From contig NZ_PYFX01000006.1 in assembly GCF_003020115.1 (NCBI RefSeq), positions 284,109 through 348,108 on the forward strand: a stretch of 64,000 nt of DNA, in the 5' to 3' direction. Both the position numbers and the translations under genes were made by a program. Of the stretch, positions 55,137 to 61,949 are shown piece by piece; within the stretch, counting starts at the first letter, position 1, and every line of letters starts with the position of its first letter. The DNA is from Bradyrhizobium sp. MOS002 (GTDB lineage: Bacteria > Pseudomonadota > Alphaproteobacteria > Rhizobiales > Xanthobacteraceae). The notes beneath the pieces were generated by a model. It had not been told where the DNA came from, ran no database searches, and saw nothing but the letters and a program-made list of their open reading frames with translations.

Positions 55137-55339
55137 CTGAGAGCGCACGTTCACAGTCCAGATTCTTGATACGTGAGGGATGCCAGGGCTGGATGGTTTA
55201 TGACCGAGAACGCAAGGGGCCAGCTCTTGTTGGGACCGATTGGGCGGTCAACCTCACTAGAGAGCACGCCGAACGCTTGAAATCGAAGTTAACCGCGAAG
55301 GCTCTCGGACATTCGCACCTGCCTTTCGTAAACCAGTAG
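55133..55339 (+). CDS. small hypothetical protein (68 aa)
   Basis: Contains REGCQGWMVYDRERKGPALVGTDWAVNLT, a pattern I recall from many small Bradyrhizobium proteins of unknown function. It has no signal peptide or membrane segment. The start overlaps the previous stop by four bases. Confidence 0.6.
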   Translation: MTESARSQSRFLIREGCQGWMVYDRERKGPALVGTDWAVNLTREHAERLKSKLTAKALGHSHLPFVNQ

Positions 55340-55373
55340 GCCCGCCAGCGTGAACCGACGGGCCCTGACGCAA

Positions 55374-55883
55374 TCAGGCGCGTTCGTAGTCGTTGCCCTG
55401 TCCTGTCTCCCAATGACGCTGATCCACGTTCGGCGAGCTGCCCAGCGAGGGCTCGTCCTCATGAGGCCCGCGGCTCGCCATGTCCGCGAAGCCGTGTGGG
55501 TCGTCATGCCACCCAAGCGCCGGCTCATCATCCGACGGATCTTGCTCGCAGTCGACCATCCACGCGAAGCCTTGATATGGCGTCCATGCATCCGTCTGGT
55601 TCATGGGGTGATCCAGTGCGCCTAGCGACGGCTCGTTCTCGGTGCCGTCCTCCTCGTCCAGATCGTCTTGCTCGAGCTCGGTCTGCACGTAGTCGTCGCT
55701 CGCATTGAGAAATTCGAGCAAACGGTCGATTTCGGTCGATGCCTTCTCCCTGAGTCTGCGGAGGCGCCTGAGCGTCCTCTCCCGCTCCCGCTGTTGGATA
55801 GCCAGTCTGCGGTCAAGCGCATCCTGAGTCAGTTCTGGCCCGTCTAGGGGCACACCCGTTGGCGGAGGGACATGCTTGGTCAT
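55374..55883 (-). CDS. hypothetical acidic protein with repeated EPSLG motif
   Basis: 169 residues. An Arg/Glu-rich predicted coiled coil lies at about 25-60 (RERERTLRRLRRLREKAST), followed by an acidic region in which a short motif recurs three times: ENEPSLGALD, DDEPALGWHD and EDEPSLGSS. No known domain. Its ATG directly follows the TGA of the upstream gene (TGA-ATG), so the two are probably co-translated. Confidence 0.65.
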   Translation of the reverse strand: MTKHVPPPTGVPLDGPELTQDALDRRLAIQQRERERTLRRLRRLREKASTEIDRLLEFLNASDDYVQTELEQDDLDEEDGTENEPSLGALDHPMNQTDAWTPYQGFAWMVDCEQDPSDDEPALGWHDDPHGFADMASRGPHEDEPSLGSSPNVDQRHWETGQGNDYERA

Positions 55884-56099
55884 TCACGCCTCCACCAGCA
55901 TGCGGACGCGGTGGCCGGCGGTCGGGACCACCTCCGCGGCGCCGCCGGAAAGCATGGGCGGGTTGTCGGTCTCGGCGAGGTCCGGCGCGAGCCCGTCGTC
56001 TTCAGCGCGAGCGAAGACGTCGCGTAGGTAAGGGTCGCGGAAAAGGTTAGAGAGTTTTGTGGTAGAATCGTGCTTAGCCGATCGCATGGCTTGCTCCAT
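55884..56099 (-). CDS. hypothetical protein (71 aa), coupled to downstream gene
   Basis: Reads MEQAMRSAKHDSTTKLSNLF, then a Pro/Gly-containing acidic C-terminus. Function unknown. Its stop codon abuts the start of the 169-residue gene. It is divergent from the ribbon-helix-helix gene across a 68-bp spacer with an inverted repeat. Confidence 0.5.
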   Translation of the reverse strand: MEQAMRSAKHDSTTKLSNLFRDPYLRDVFARAEDDGLAPDLAETDNPPMLSGGAAEVVPTAGHRVRMLVEA

Positions 56100-56112
56100 C
56101 GCGTGAGGTTAG

Positions 56113-56144
56113 AGCCGGAGCTTGGTGCCCGCCTTGCTCCGGCT
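56113..56144. promoter_or_regulatory. inverted repeat between divergent genes (possible operator)
   Basis: Perfect 9-bp arms AGCCGGAGC and GCTCCGGCT separated by 14 bp, in the spacer between a minus-strand hypothetical gene and the small ribbon-helix-helix gene at 56168. Position and spacing fit a binding site for a small regulator. Confidence 0.4.
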
Positions 56145-56167
56145 TGCTTTCGTGTTAACATGTACTC

Positions 56168-56365
56168 ATGGCAAAGACAAGTCGTGATAACATGAAAACA
56201 CCAAAGAAGCGGCCTGAGCAAACCGGCGATCTCGTCGGCGTTAGGGTCCAAAAGGACCTTGGCGTAAAAATTGACGACTGGCGCCGCCATCAGGAAGACC
56301 TGCCGGGACGCCCCGAGGCGATCCGCCGGCTGGTCGAGATCGGATTAAAGGCCAAGAAGCAATGA
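56168..56365 (+). CDS. small ribbon-helix-helix-like protein
   Basis: 65 residues. LVGVRVQKDLGVKIDDWRRHQEDLPGRPEAIRRLVEIGL fits the strand-helix-helix pattern of Arc/MetJ-type DNA-binding proteins; the N-terminus is basic. Its stop overlaps the ATG of the next small gene (ATGA). Possibly autoregulatory through the inverted repeat just upstream (inference). Confidence 0.65.
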   Translation: MAKTSRDNMKTPKKRPEQTGDLVGVRVQKDLGVKIDDWRRHQEDLPGRPEAIRRLVEIGLKAKKQ

Positions 56366-56526
56366 CAGGACCGCGACCTGATCGGCAAGCTTGGACGCCC
56401 CAAGAAGACAAGCGGCTGCTTGAGCTTTCGGAAGCTGGGAAGACCGCGCCCGAAATTGCGAAGCTGTTGAAACGTCCGGCCAGCTCAGTTCGATCAAGAA
56501 AGAACCGGCTGAAGGCGCAAAAGTGA
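56362..56526 (+). CDS. 54-aa SANT/Myb-like helix-turn-helix protein
   Basis: Very short gene: WTPQEDKRLLELSEAGKTAP and then EIAKLLKRPASSVRSRKNRLK. The spaced Trp and Leu residues and the basic third helix match SANT/Myb-type DNA-binding domains. It overlaps both neighbours (ATGA at its start, TGATG at its end). Confidence 0.6.
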   Translation: MTGPRPDRQAWTPQEDKRLLELSEAGKTAPEIAKLLKRPASSVRSRKNRLKAQK

Positions 56527-56630
56527 TGCCTGCACGTCCCCCACATCTGCCTACCGTCCGGGAACAAGGACGTCTCGTCTCAACCGAGGTGGAGGCCGCT
56601 AGGGCTCGGCTTAAGCACGTGGTTCTTTGA
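56526..56630 (+). CDS. 34-aa peptide, third gene of micro-operon
   Basis: Reads MPARPPHLPTVREQGRLVST and ends ARLKHVVL. The start overlaps the preceding stop by one base. No family is known to me. It is supported only by coupling, so it may be a chance frame. Confidence 0.3.
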   Translation: MPARPPHLPTVREQGRLVSTEVEAARARLKHVVL

Positions 56631-56655
56631 GATCGGCTGCTGAATAGAGGACCCC

Positions 56656-57108
56656 TCACTCGTCCGTCGGCCGCTTTTGCTCTTTTGGCAAAGGCATCTT
56701 GCCCGCGTGCCGCGGTCTCTCGCTCTTACGTATTGGAATTATCTGGGCCGGCCCCTTCGGGCGTTTTAATTCGGGTTCAGGATCGTCCTGAGGCGGGTTC
56801 TCCACGAAGGGCGTCCATTCAACAACATCGTTTCCATAAACTATAGACCACCATTGATCCGTCAACGACGCGCCTCTCCACGGGAAAGGGTCGCCAACCT
56901 CGTCGTTTTCATCAGGCGTGCCAAGGTCGATGGGTATCGGCTTTGCCGGGCTCGTCCACATAACGCCCCCGTCCGGCAGCTCGACGTATTCGCAATATGC
57001 CGCATCGGTGCACTCGTCGACGACAAATTCGAGTTCGTCCTCGTCGTCTGCAACAAAGATGCCGACAAGATCTCGATTTTTGATGAGGCGCACAAGGTAA
57101 GCTGGCAC
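56656..57108 (-). CDS. hypothetical acidic protein (150 aa)
   Basis: Begins MPAYLVRLIKNRDLVGIFVADDEDELEFVVDECTD; the middle reads WWSIVYGNDVVEWTPF; the tail is Pro/Lys-rich. No catalytic motif. It is probably a phage or island accessory protein. Confidence 0.6.
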   Translation of the reverse strand: MPAYLVRLIKNRDLVGIFVADDEDELEFVVDECTDAAYCEYVELPDGGVMWTSPAKPIPIDLGTPDENDEVGDPFPWRGASLTDQWWSIVYGNDVVEWTPFVENPPQDDPEPELKRPKGPAQIIPIRKSERPRHAGKMPLPKEQKRPTDE

Positions 57109-57211
57109 GCAAAGAGTCCCCTTAGAAGCCGCTCAGCGTCGCAATTTTCGCGCTGCAATAGCAACACAATTATTGGGCGGCGTATTGCGGCCAACCTTTT
57201 GTTGCGCTTGA

Positions 57212-57460
57212 ATGGCGCCTTTCAACGAAGGTTTTTCTTATGATGCTTTGTATAATTTTCGACCGGATCGGTGGCCGATGAGCGTCCGATGGGTCTTGGC
57301 GAACATCCTCCGAGACGAACTTAGCTCCCGCGGCATCCGCTCGCTGAGCGATGACGAATACAAGGAGATCGCCGGAGCCATTTTTGCTCGGATCGCCGAA
57401 TTCGAATTAGAGTTGGCTGCGATCGATTTTGGTCCTCCGCGGCGCCCGACGCGCCAATGA
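57212..57460 (+). CDS. hypothetical protein (82 aa)
   Basis: Reads SVRWVLANILRDELSSRGIRSLSDDEYKEIAGAIFARIAEFELEL. The start is uncertain: the ATG at 57212 or an in-frame ATG at 57278. No recognised family. Confidence 0.45.
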   Translation: MAPFNEGFSYDALYNFRPDRWPMSVRWVLANILRDELSSRGIRSLSDDEYKEIAGAIFARIAEFELELAAIDFGPPRRPTRQ

Positions 57461-57506
57461 GGCTCGAGACGACTTCCGAACCCCCGACAACGTGACGGTG
57501 ACAGCA

Positions 57507-57665
57507 ATGCTCAGCCGTTTGCGAGAAATAGTGTTTCACATCCAGCGTAGAACGCCCGGGGCGCGGTTTGCGGAGAGCATGCGAAGGGTGATCCGCTTGA
57601 CCCGGCTTATGACCGCCTTCCGCGCCGCCGAAAGAAGGCAAGCGATCAAACGGGGCAAGGAATAA
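57507..57665 (+). CDS. hypothetical basic protein (52 aa)
   Basis: Short basic frame MLSRLREIVFHIQRRTPGARF, then an Arg-rich C-terminus. It may begin further upstream in the same frame. Weakly supported; no family recognised. Confidence 0.3.
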   Translation: MLSRLREIVFHIQRRTPGARFAESMRRVIRLTRLMTAFRAAERRQAIKRGKE

Positions 57666-57870
57666 GTCCGGACTGAGGAGGGCCCCGCCAGGGGGCTGGA
57701 GATTACGGGTGCGAGGCCCTCCGCGCGTCCGCGGAGACAGACGGCCGCGCGGGGTCAAGTCAGGTCATTCCGAGTCGTTCCTTGACGCATAATCCTGTTG
57801 TGCAGTGCGCTGGCCATTGCGCTCGCGCGACGGTTGCGCTTGGCTATGGATTTGGCCGCTGGAGCCCGCA

Positions 57871-58314
57871 ATGCGTTTTTTGACGCTTTTGATTGTCTGC
57901 ACGTTTTTGGCGGGTTGCCAGACCGATAGCTCCACCCCGAGCGGTCGGCCTGAGGTCACCATCCGAAACCTCAAGCCCGATCAGGTCAAATCGCAATTGA
58001 TCAACGCCATGATCAACGATGGCGGCCGACTGAAAAGCGACAGCCCGTATCTGGTCACGTTCGAACGGCCATGGGGCAATGCGGTGGGGGCCGCACTGGT
58101 TGGCACCTTGATCAGCACCGATGCCTCCAGTGCGGTCGAGCGCTTGTCGTTCTCCATTGCCGATACCGGCGCCGGCACTCGGATCGTGGCGGACCGCTAC
58201 CTCGTTAAGGTGGGATCGTTCGGCCGAGAGGATGCAAGCCCGGCCAACAACGGCTTGGGCCTCGAGCCTCTGCAACAGGTTCTTGATCGGCTCGCAGCCC
58301 AGATCAAAACGTAG
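57871..58314 (+). CDS. putative lipoprotein
   Basis: Signal peptide MRFLTLLIVCTFLAGC with lipobox LAGC, Cys16 being the lipidated residue. The mature part (about 130 residues) has a mixed alpha/beta look with ERPWGNAVGAALVGTL. The start at 57871 is chosen because the signal peptide begins there; an in-frame ATG 66 bp upstream lacks support. Likely anchored in a membrane facing the periplasm. Unusual inside phage genes; possibly a moron gene. Confidence 0.7.
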   Translation: MRFLTLLIVCTFLAGCQTDSSTPSGRPEVTIRNLKPDQVKSQLINAMINDGGRLKSDSPYLVTFERPWGNAVGAALVGTLISTDASSAVERLSFSIADTGAGTRIVADRYLVKVGSFGREDASPANNGLGLEPLQQVLDRLAAQIKT

Positions 58315-58327
58315 CCGCGGCGCCATA

Positions 58328-58882
58328 CTAGCCAGAAGCTGCCCGACGCTCGGCCATCTTCGCCAGAACCCGCTTTCCCTTCGGAGGCTGCGCTTTCCTG
58401 GCCTTCGGCGGCACCGGTGGCGGTGCAAACATGCGCGCGAGCTTGTTGGTCAGTGCCATCCCGAGGTAGCGAGCCAGAGACTGTTCCGAAAACAGCTCGA
58501 GCGCTCGCATCGTCTCCAGCGTCTGCACCAGCGGCAGCGCATCGAAGGCCTCAATCCAGGCCAGACCGCGGTCGGTCCATTCCGGCCGCATCGCTCCGTG
58601 CACAGCGCTCACGATGGGCTCCACGAGCGCGTTTTCGTTGCCGTCGGATTCCAGGATGGTCCGGATCAAAAGCGTCACGCGCTCCGAGCCCGTGCCGCCC
58701 TCATAGTGGTCCCAGCGATATAAGATCTTTTGCAGCGTCTTGCGCGCGCCGGCGTCGATTAAGGGCACGTCCATGGCGTTCAGGAGCCCCTGCAGCTTCG
58801 CTGCGACCGCGGCGGCTTCCCACGGGTAGACGTCGGAAATCGCATGCAGCGCCTGTTTGCGGGCGGTAGAAGCACGCGGCAT
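58328..58882 (-). CDS. hypothetical phage-region protein (184 aa)
   Basis: Mostly helical: QALHAISDVYPWEAAAVAAKLQGLLNAM at the start, a Lys/Pro-rich C-terminus (PPVPPKARKAQPPKGKR). No known motif. It is the last gene in the direction of phage transcription, 13 bp from the convergent lipoprotein gene. Confidence 0.6.
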   Translation of the reverse strand: MPRASTARKQALHAISDVYPWEAAAVAAKLQGLLNAMDVPLIDAGARKTLQKILYRWDHYEGGTGSERVTLLIRTILESDGNENALVEPIVSAVHGAMRPEWTDRGLAWIEAFDALPLVQTLETMRALELFSEQSLARYLGMALTNKLARMFAPPPVPPKARKAQPPKGKRVLAKMAERRAASG

Positions 58883-59053
58883 GGTCTTCCCCCTGAGAAG
58901 ATTGATTTACGGCAACTGCGGAATCACGGTCGAGCCCTGGAGCAAGTGCATGTTTGCGCGATACTACTTCCCCACATCGAGCTGAAAGCCGACATCGCGA
59001 ATGGCGCCGTAGATCGCGCGTGCGAGGAACTTGGCCTGGGCGTCCTTCAGATG

Positions 59054-59302
59054 CTATGCCTGGTCGGCAACGGCCAGCGCAACGAAGCCACGGGCGAGTT
59101 CGTCCGCGCGAAGAAGGTCGACGCCGAGCAACTGCATCATTGCCTCCGTGATCAGCCCGTGCGCGACGTGCGTGGGATCGAGCCCGAGCGCCTTTACCTG
59201 TTCCCCGACCATGTTGGCGAGGTGGTGCGACTCGACGAGGCTGGCCACTGGATGGAGCTGGATATGCTCGTCGGTCCCGCCCGTTAAATCTTCCATAACC
59301 AT
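59054..59302 (-). CDS. hypothetical protein (82 aa)
   Basis: Reads HPVASLVESHHLANMVGEQVKALGLDPTHVAHGLITEAMMQLLGVD, a helical sequence without a known motif. Probably a phage accessory gene; direction agrees with the terminase genes. Confidence 0.5.
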   Translation of the reverse strand: MVMEDLTGGTDEHIQLHPVASLVESHHLANMVGEQVKALGLDPTHVAHGLITEAMMQLLGVDLLRADELARGFVALAVADQA

Positions 59303-59390
59303 ATTCTTGACCTCCGGTTGCGATCCGCAAAATTTCGTTCAAGCTGTCCATGTTCGCAAAAAACCCGCGCGTTTGGCGAACACCTTGTGA

Positions 59391-59424
59391 TTTGCCGCCT
59401 GCGTTACACCCCGCAGGCGGCAAA
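59391..59424. terminator. inverted repeat, candidate phage terminator
   Basis: Perfect 13-bp arms TTTGCCGCCTGCG / CGCAGGCGGCAAA with an eight-base loop, downstream of the tail-protein gene. It has A/T flanks rather than a long T-run, so termination strength is uncertain; it could act in both directions. Confidence 0.5.
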
Positions 59425-59528
59425 CTCATTTTAGACGGCGCGCAGCGTGCCCTTCTGCGGGCCTCCACGCGGTGGAGCCGGCTAAACGGCGCCGACGCAA
59501 GGCATCGCTGTTGCTGTGCCGCTTCAGC

Positions 59529-60154
59529 TCACCCATTCCAGGCCGTGAAGCCGGTCGGGATCGTATCGGCAAACGACGTGCTCCCGACATTAAGAGTCGC
59601 GCTGGCTGCTACTGCGTCGGAGATGCAGAAGCAGGGAAACAGCGTGCCTGTGATGGTTTTTCCACCCGTGCCGGCGGCTGGATCGTCATCGCCCCAATTA
59701 ATTCCGTTTACCCGGAAGTACATTTTCCCGTTGTCAAAATCTACCGAGATCGCGACAACGTCGTTATCTACAATGACGCCGACTCCGGTTCCGGAATTCG
59801 ACTCGCCTCCCGTACTGTTATCATGCCCGGTTTGCAGGGTGCTCCCGAAAGTGTCCCATATCCAATAGCTCGGGTATGCTCCGCTAGTCGCTTTTGCAGC
59901 GGTCGCTAGACCAAACTGCAAAGTGCTCGAGCCGGACCCGCCTGAATTGACCTTGATCTCAAAGTACCATTTCCGGTGGATTTGGACGTTGTGCCCTTAA
60001 CCAGGTAGCCGTCGAAATCCGGAGCCGTGCCTGCGGCAGTTAGATTGCCGTTGCTCAACGTAAAGCTGGACGCTTTGTCTGCGGGATCCCATGTCGCTGC
60101 CGACGTGAGGGCGCCTGATCCGATCATACTCAGTGGAAAGGGAAGAAAATTCAT
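59529..60154 (-). pseudogene. SPRY-like phage tail/surface protein, frameshifted
   Basis: Two frames make one protein. The first (from 60154) begins MNFLPFPLSMIGSGALTSAA and runs to KGTTSKSTG; the second continues WYFEIKVNSGGSGSS...LQFGLATAAKA and includes IVDNDVVAISVDFDNGKMYF and VNGINWG, typical of a SPRY/concanavalin-like fold. One base (an A in the coding strand) is missing at about 59970-59972, in a run of three. The start has AAAGGAG at good spacing. Total would be about 208 residues. Confidence 0.75.
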
Positions 60155-60165
60155 GCCGTTCTCCT

Positions 60166-60354
60166 TTATGCGTTGCCGCGAGCCTTCGCTTCAGCCGCCC
60201 GCCGTTCGTGCCGCGAAAGCTTAACGAGCGAGCCTGTCTGCACTCTCGAGACGGGCGCATCCTTCGAGGGATCGATCCGCTCGCCAACGCGATCGTTTTC
60301 CCACTTGCGCACTACGGTTTCCGTCACACCGTTGGCATCAATGCGCGTCAGCAC
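60166..60354 (-). CDS. small phage-region protein (62 aa, GTG start), possibly a fragment
   Basis: Reads LTRIDANGVTETVVRKWENDRVGE and ends in a basic stretch. The GTG has GGAGG seven bases upstream. The same frame stays open upstream (CDNFCIGGEAV), so it may be the tail end of a larger gene joined to the truncated tape-measure gene at a deletion junction. Confidence 0.5.
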   Translation of the reverse strand: MLTRIDANGVTETVVRKWENDRVGERIDPSKDAPVSRVQTGSLVKLSRHERRAAEAKARGNA

Positions 60355-60757
60355 GGCTTCGCCTCCGATGCAGAAATTGTCGCAGACGGTCGGGAAGCGC
60401 CTTCGCAGCTTCGAGCGCTGTGCCGAAGCTCAGACCGTAGACCCCGAAAAGACCCAGGCTCTTGGAAAGCGAGCTCGATACGGCGCCTGTGACTCCGTTG
60501 ATGGTGGTAAACTGCGTGGAGATGTTCGAGGTCGTCGCCCGGATCCTCGATGCCATTTCCCCGTAGGACAGCCCGGCGCGGTCGGCCATGCTCTTCAGCG
60601 TACCGGTCGCGACGCCGGCCTTCGCGGCAGCCGCGGCCAGGGCATCGCTGCTGTCGGTGGCTTGATCGGCCGCGCCGCTGAACCCCTTCAGCGCCGTCGT
60701 CGCGCCGGCGACTTGGCTTGAATTAACGGCCAGGCCCAGTTCTGCCACGTCTGACAT
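60338..60757 (-). pseudogene. phage tail tape-measure protein, N-terminal fragment
   Basis: 139 residues beginning MSDVAELGLAVNSSQVAGATTALKGF, the usual start of tape-measure proteins, with the Ala/Ser-rich helical region after it. Full-length tape measures are several hundred to over a thousand residues, so only the first part remains. The last roughly 15 residues (RLRQFLHRRRSR) look like out-of-frame sequence. Confidence 0.72.
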
Positions 60758-60760
60758 GCG

Positions 60761-60922
60761 TTACTTCCCGATCTTCCGCGCGTTGCCGGTGGCGATCTTC
60801 GGCTTGAGGTTCGGGCCGGCGACGTTCGGCGTATCGCCGCTGACGGTTTTGCCGTTATCGCCGGTAACCTTGCCCGCGATCGCGTCTTCGCATTCTTTCC
60901 ATGTTCCTCGTGCGATCTTCAT
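60761..60922 (-). CDS. small phage protein (53 aa) upstream of tape measure
   Basis: Reads MKIARGTWKECEDAIAGKVTG and ends in PKIATGNARKIGK. The ATG at 60920-60922 has AAAGGAG upstream. The stop is 3 bp before the tape-measure start, so co-translation is likely. No family recognised. Confidence 0.55.
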   Translation of the reverse strand: MKIARGTWKECEDAIAGKVTGDNGKTVSGDTPNVAGPNLKPKIATGNARKIGK

Positions 60923-60943
60923 CTCGTCTCTCCTTTGTTACGT

Positions 60944-60992
60944 GCTCGGCGCCGGTAGTGGCTGTTGCGGGGTCACCACCCCGGCGCCGAGC
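60944..60992. repeat. 12-bp inverted repeat upstream of the 53-aa gene
   Basis: Arms GCTCGGCGCCGG (60944-60955) and CCGGCGCCGAGC (60981-60992), with an inner GGGG/CCCC pairing. It lies between two minus-strand phage genes and may be a transcript-processing or attenuation hairpin. Confidence 0.5.
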
Positions 60993-61028
60993 TTCCCGCC
61001 ACAGGGAACCGTGGTCTCTCGCTTCTCA

Positions 61029-61223
61029 TCATTTTCCTCGGGCCAGTTCTGCTGTGCATGCTGCCGCGACGATGGGCGTTGTTACGTGCTTAACCGTGCC
61101 GACGGCGAGCATCCGATCGAGACGGCCCACTACTGCTGCTTTGAAATTCTCGACGCCAAGCGTGTTGAGGCCGCGTGCGGCCTCGGCGATCTGCGCATTT
61201 TGCTCTTTCGTGAGCGTCATCAT
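61029..61223 (-). CDS. small hypothetical phage protein (64 aa)
   Basis: Reads MMTLTKEQNAQIAEAARGLNTLGVENFKAAVVGRL. The start overlaps the upstream gene's stop by four bases (ATGA), supporting co-translation. No known domain. Confidence 0.55.
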   Translation of the reverse strand: MMTLTKEQNAQIAEAARGLNTLGVENFKAAVVGRLDRMLAVGTVKHVTTPIVAAACTAELARGK

Positions 61224-61939
61224 GCCGCGCCCCTGGTCTGCATTGGGCCCTTCAACTCGGCCTCGATATTCGCCGTCACAACATCCAGCGTCCGGGCCGC
61301 GGCGGCGATGGCGCGATCGATCTCGGTAATTTCTTCGATCTCCGGGCCATGCGCGGCACGCATGACGTTAGCCTGCAGTTGCTGGCGGAGCGTCGGGCCC
61401 ATGTTCGGCAGAGCGCGAGGATCAGCCTCGAGCGCGGCCTCGATGTACAGCGGCTCGGCGCTGCTCCCGGCGAGAACACTGAGGAGATCGCGCCGCGACA
61501 TGCCGCGCATGATATTTCGGGCTTCGATCTTGCGGGCAACGTGGGCGGGGTCGTCGGCCTTGTTGCCGGCGCCGGGCTTCATCTTCTCCATTTGCGCGGC
61601 CACGCGCCCCCGGACCTCCTCGAGGCTCCTGCGGGCCTTCTCGATATTGGCCGCGCCGAGCTCGTTGAGCTTGCGCATTTCCGCCTCGATGCCCGCAGGT
61701 GTGAATTTGCCGCTGGCTTCGAGTTCGGCGCGCTTGGCTCGCAGCGCATCGTATGTCTTGAGCGACCCCTGATAAACGTCGAGTTCGAGGATCGCGAGCG
61801 TGCCGTTCTTGGCGGAATCCCATTCCCATCGGGGAAGCCGGGGACCGTCGACGTAAACGATATTGCTGTTCGCCACGGGTTTGCCCAGCAAGCGCTCGCG
61901 GCCGCGGATTTGCTTGGGGTCAGTGAAGCGTAGTGACAT
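61220..61939 (-). CDS. hypothetical phage protein (239 aa)
   Basis: The N-terminus has DPKQIRGRERLLGKPVANSN. The rest is a long helical, charged protein (about 75-130 likely coiled coil) with no motif I can name. It begins 10 bp after the large-terminase stop, where a portal gene would normally be. Confidence 0.65.
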   Translation of the reverse strand: MSLRFTDPKQIRGRERLLGKPVANSNIVYVDGPRLPRWEWDSAKNGTLAILELDVYQGSLKTYDALRAKRAELEASGKFTPAGIEAEMRKLNELGAANIEKARRSLEEVRGRVAAQMEKMKPGAGNKADDPAHVARKIEARNIMRGMSRRDLLSVLAGSSAEPLYIEAALEADPRALPNMGPTLRQQLQANVMRAAHGPEIEEITEIDRAIAAAARTLDVVTANIEAELKGPMQTRGAA

Positions 61940-61949
61940 GGTTTGCTCC

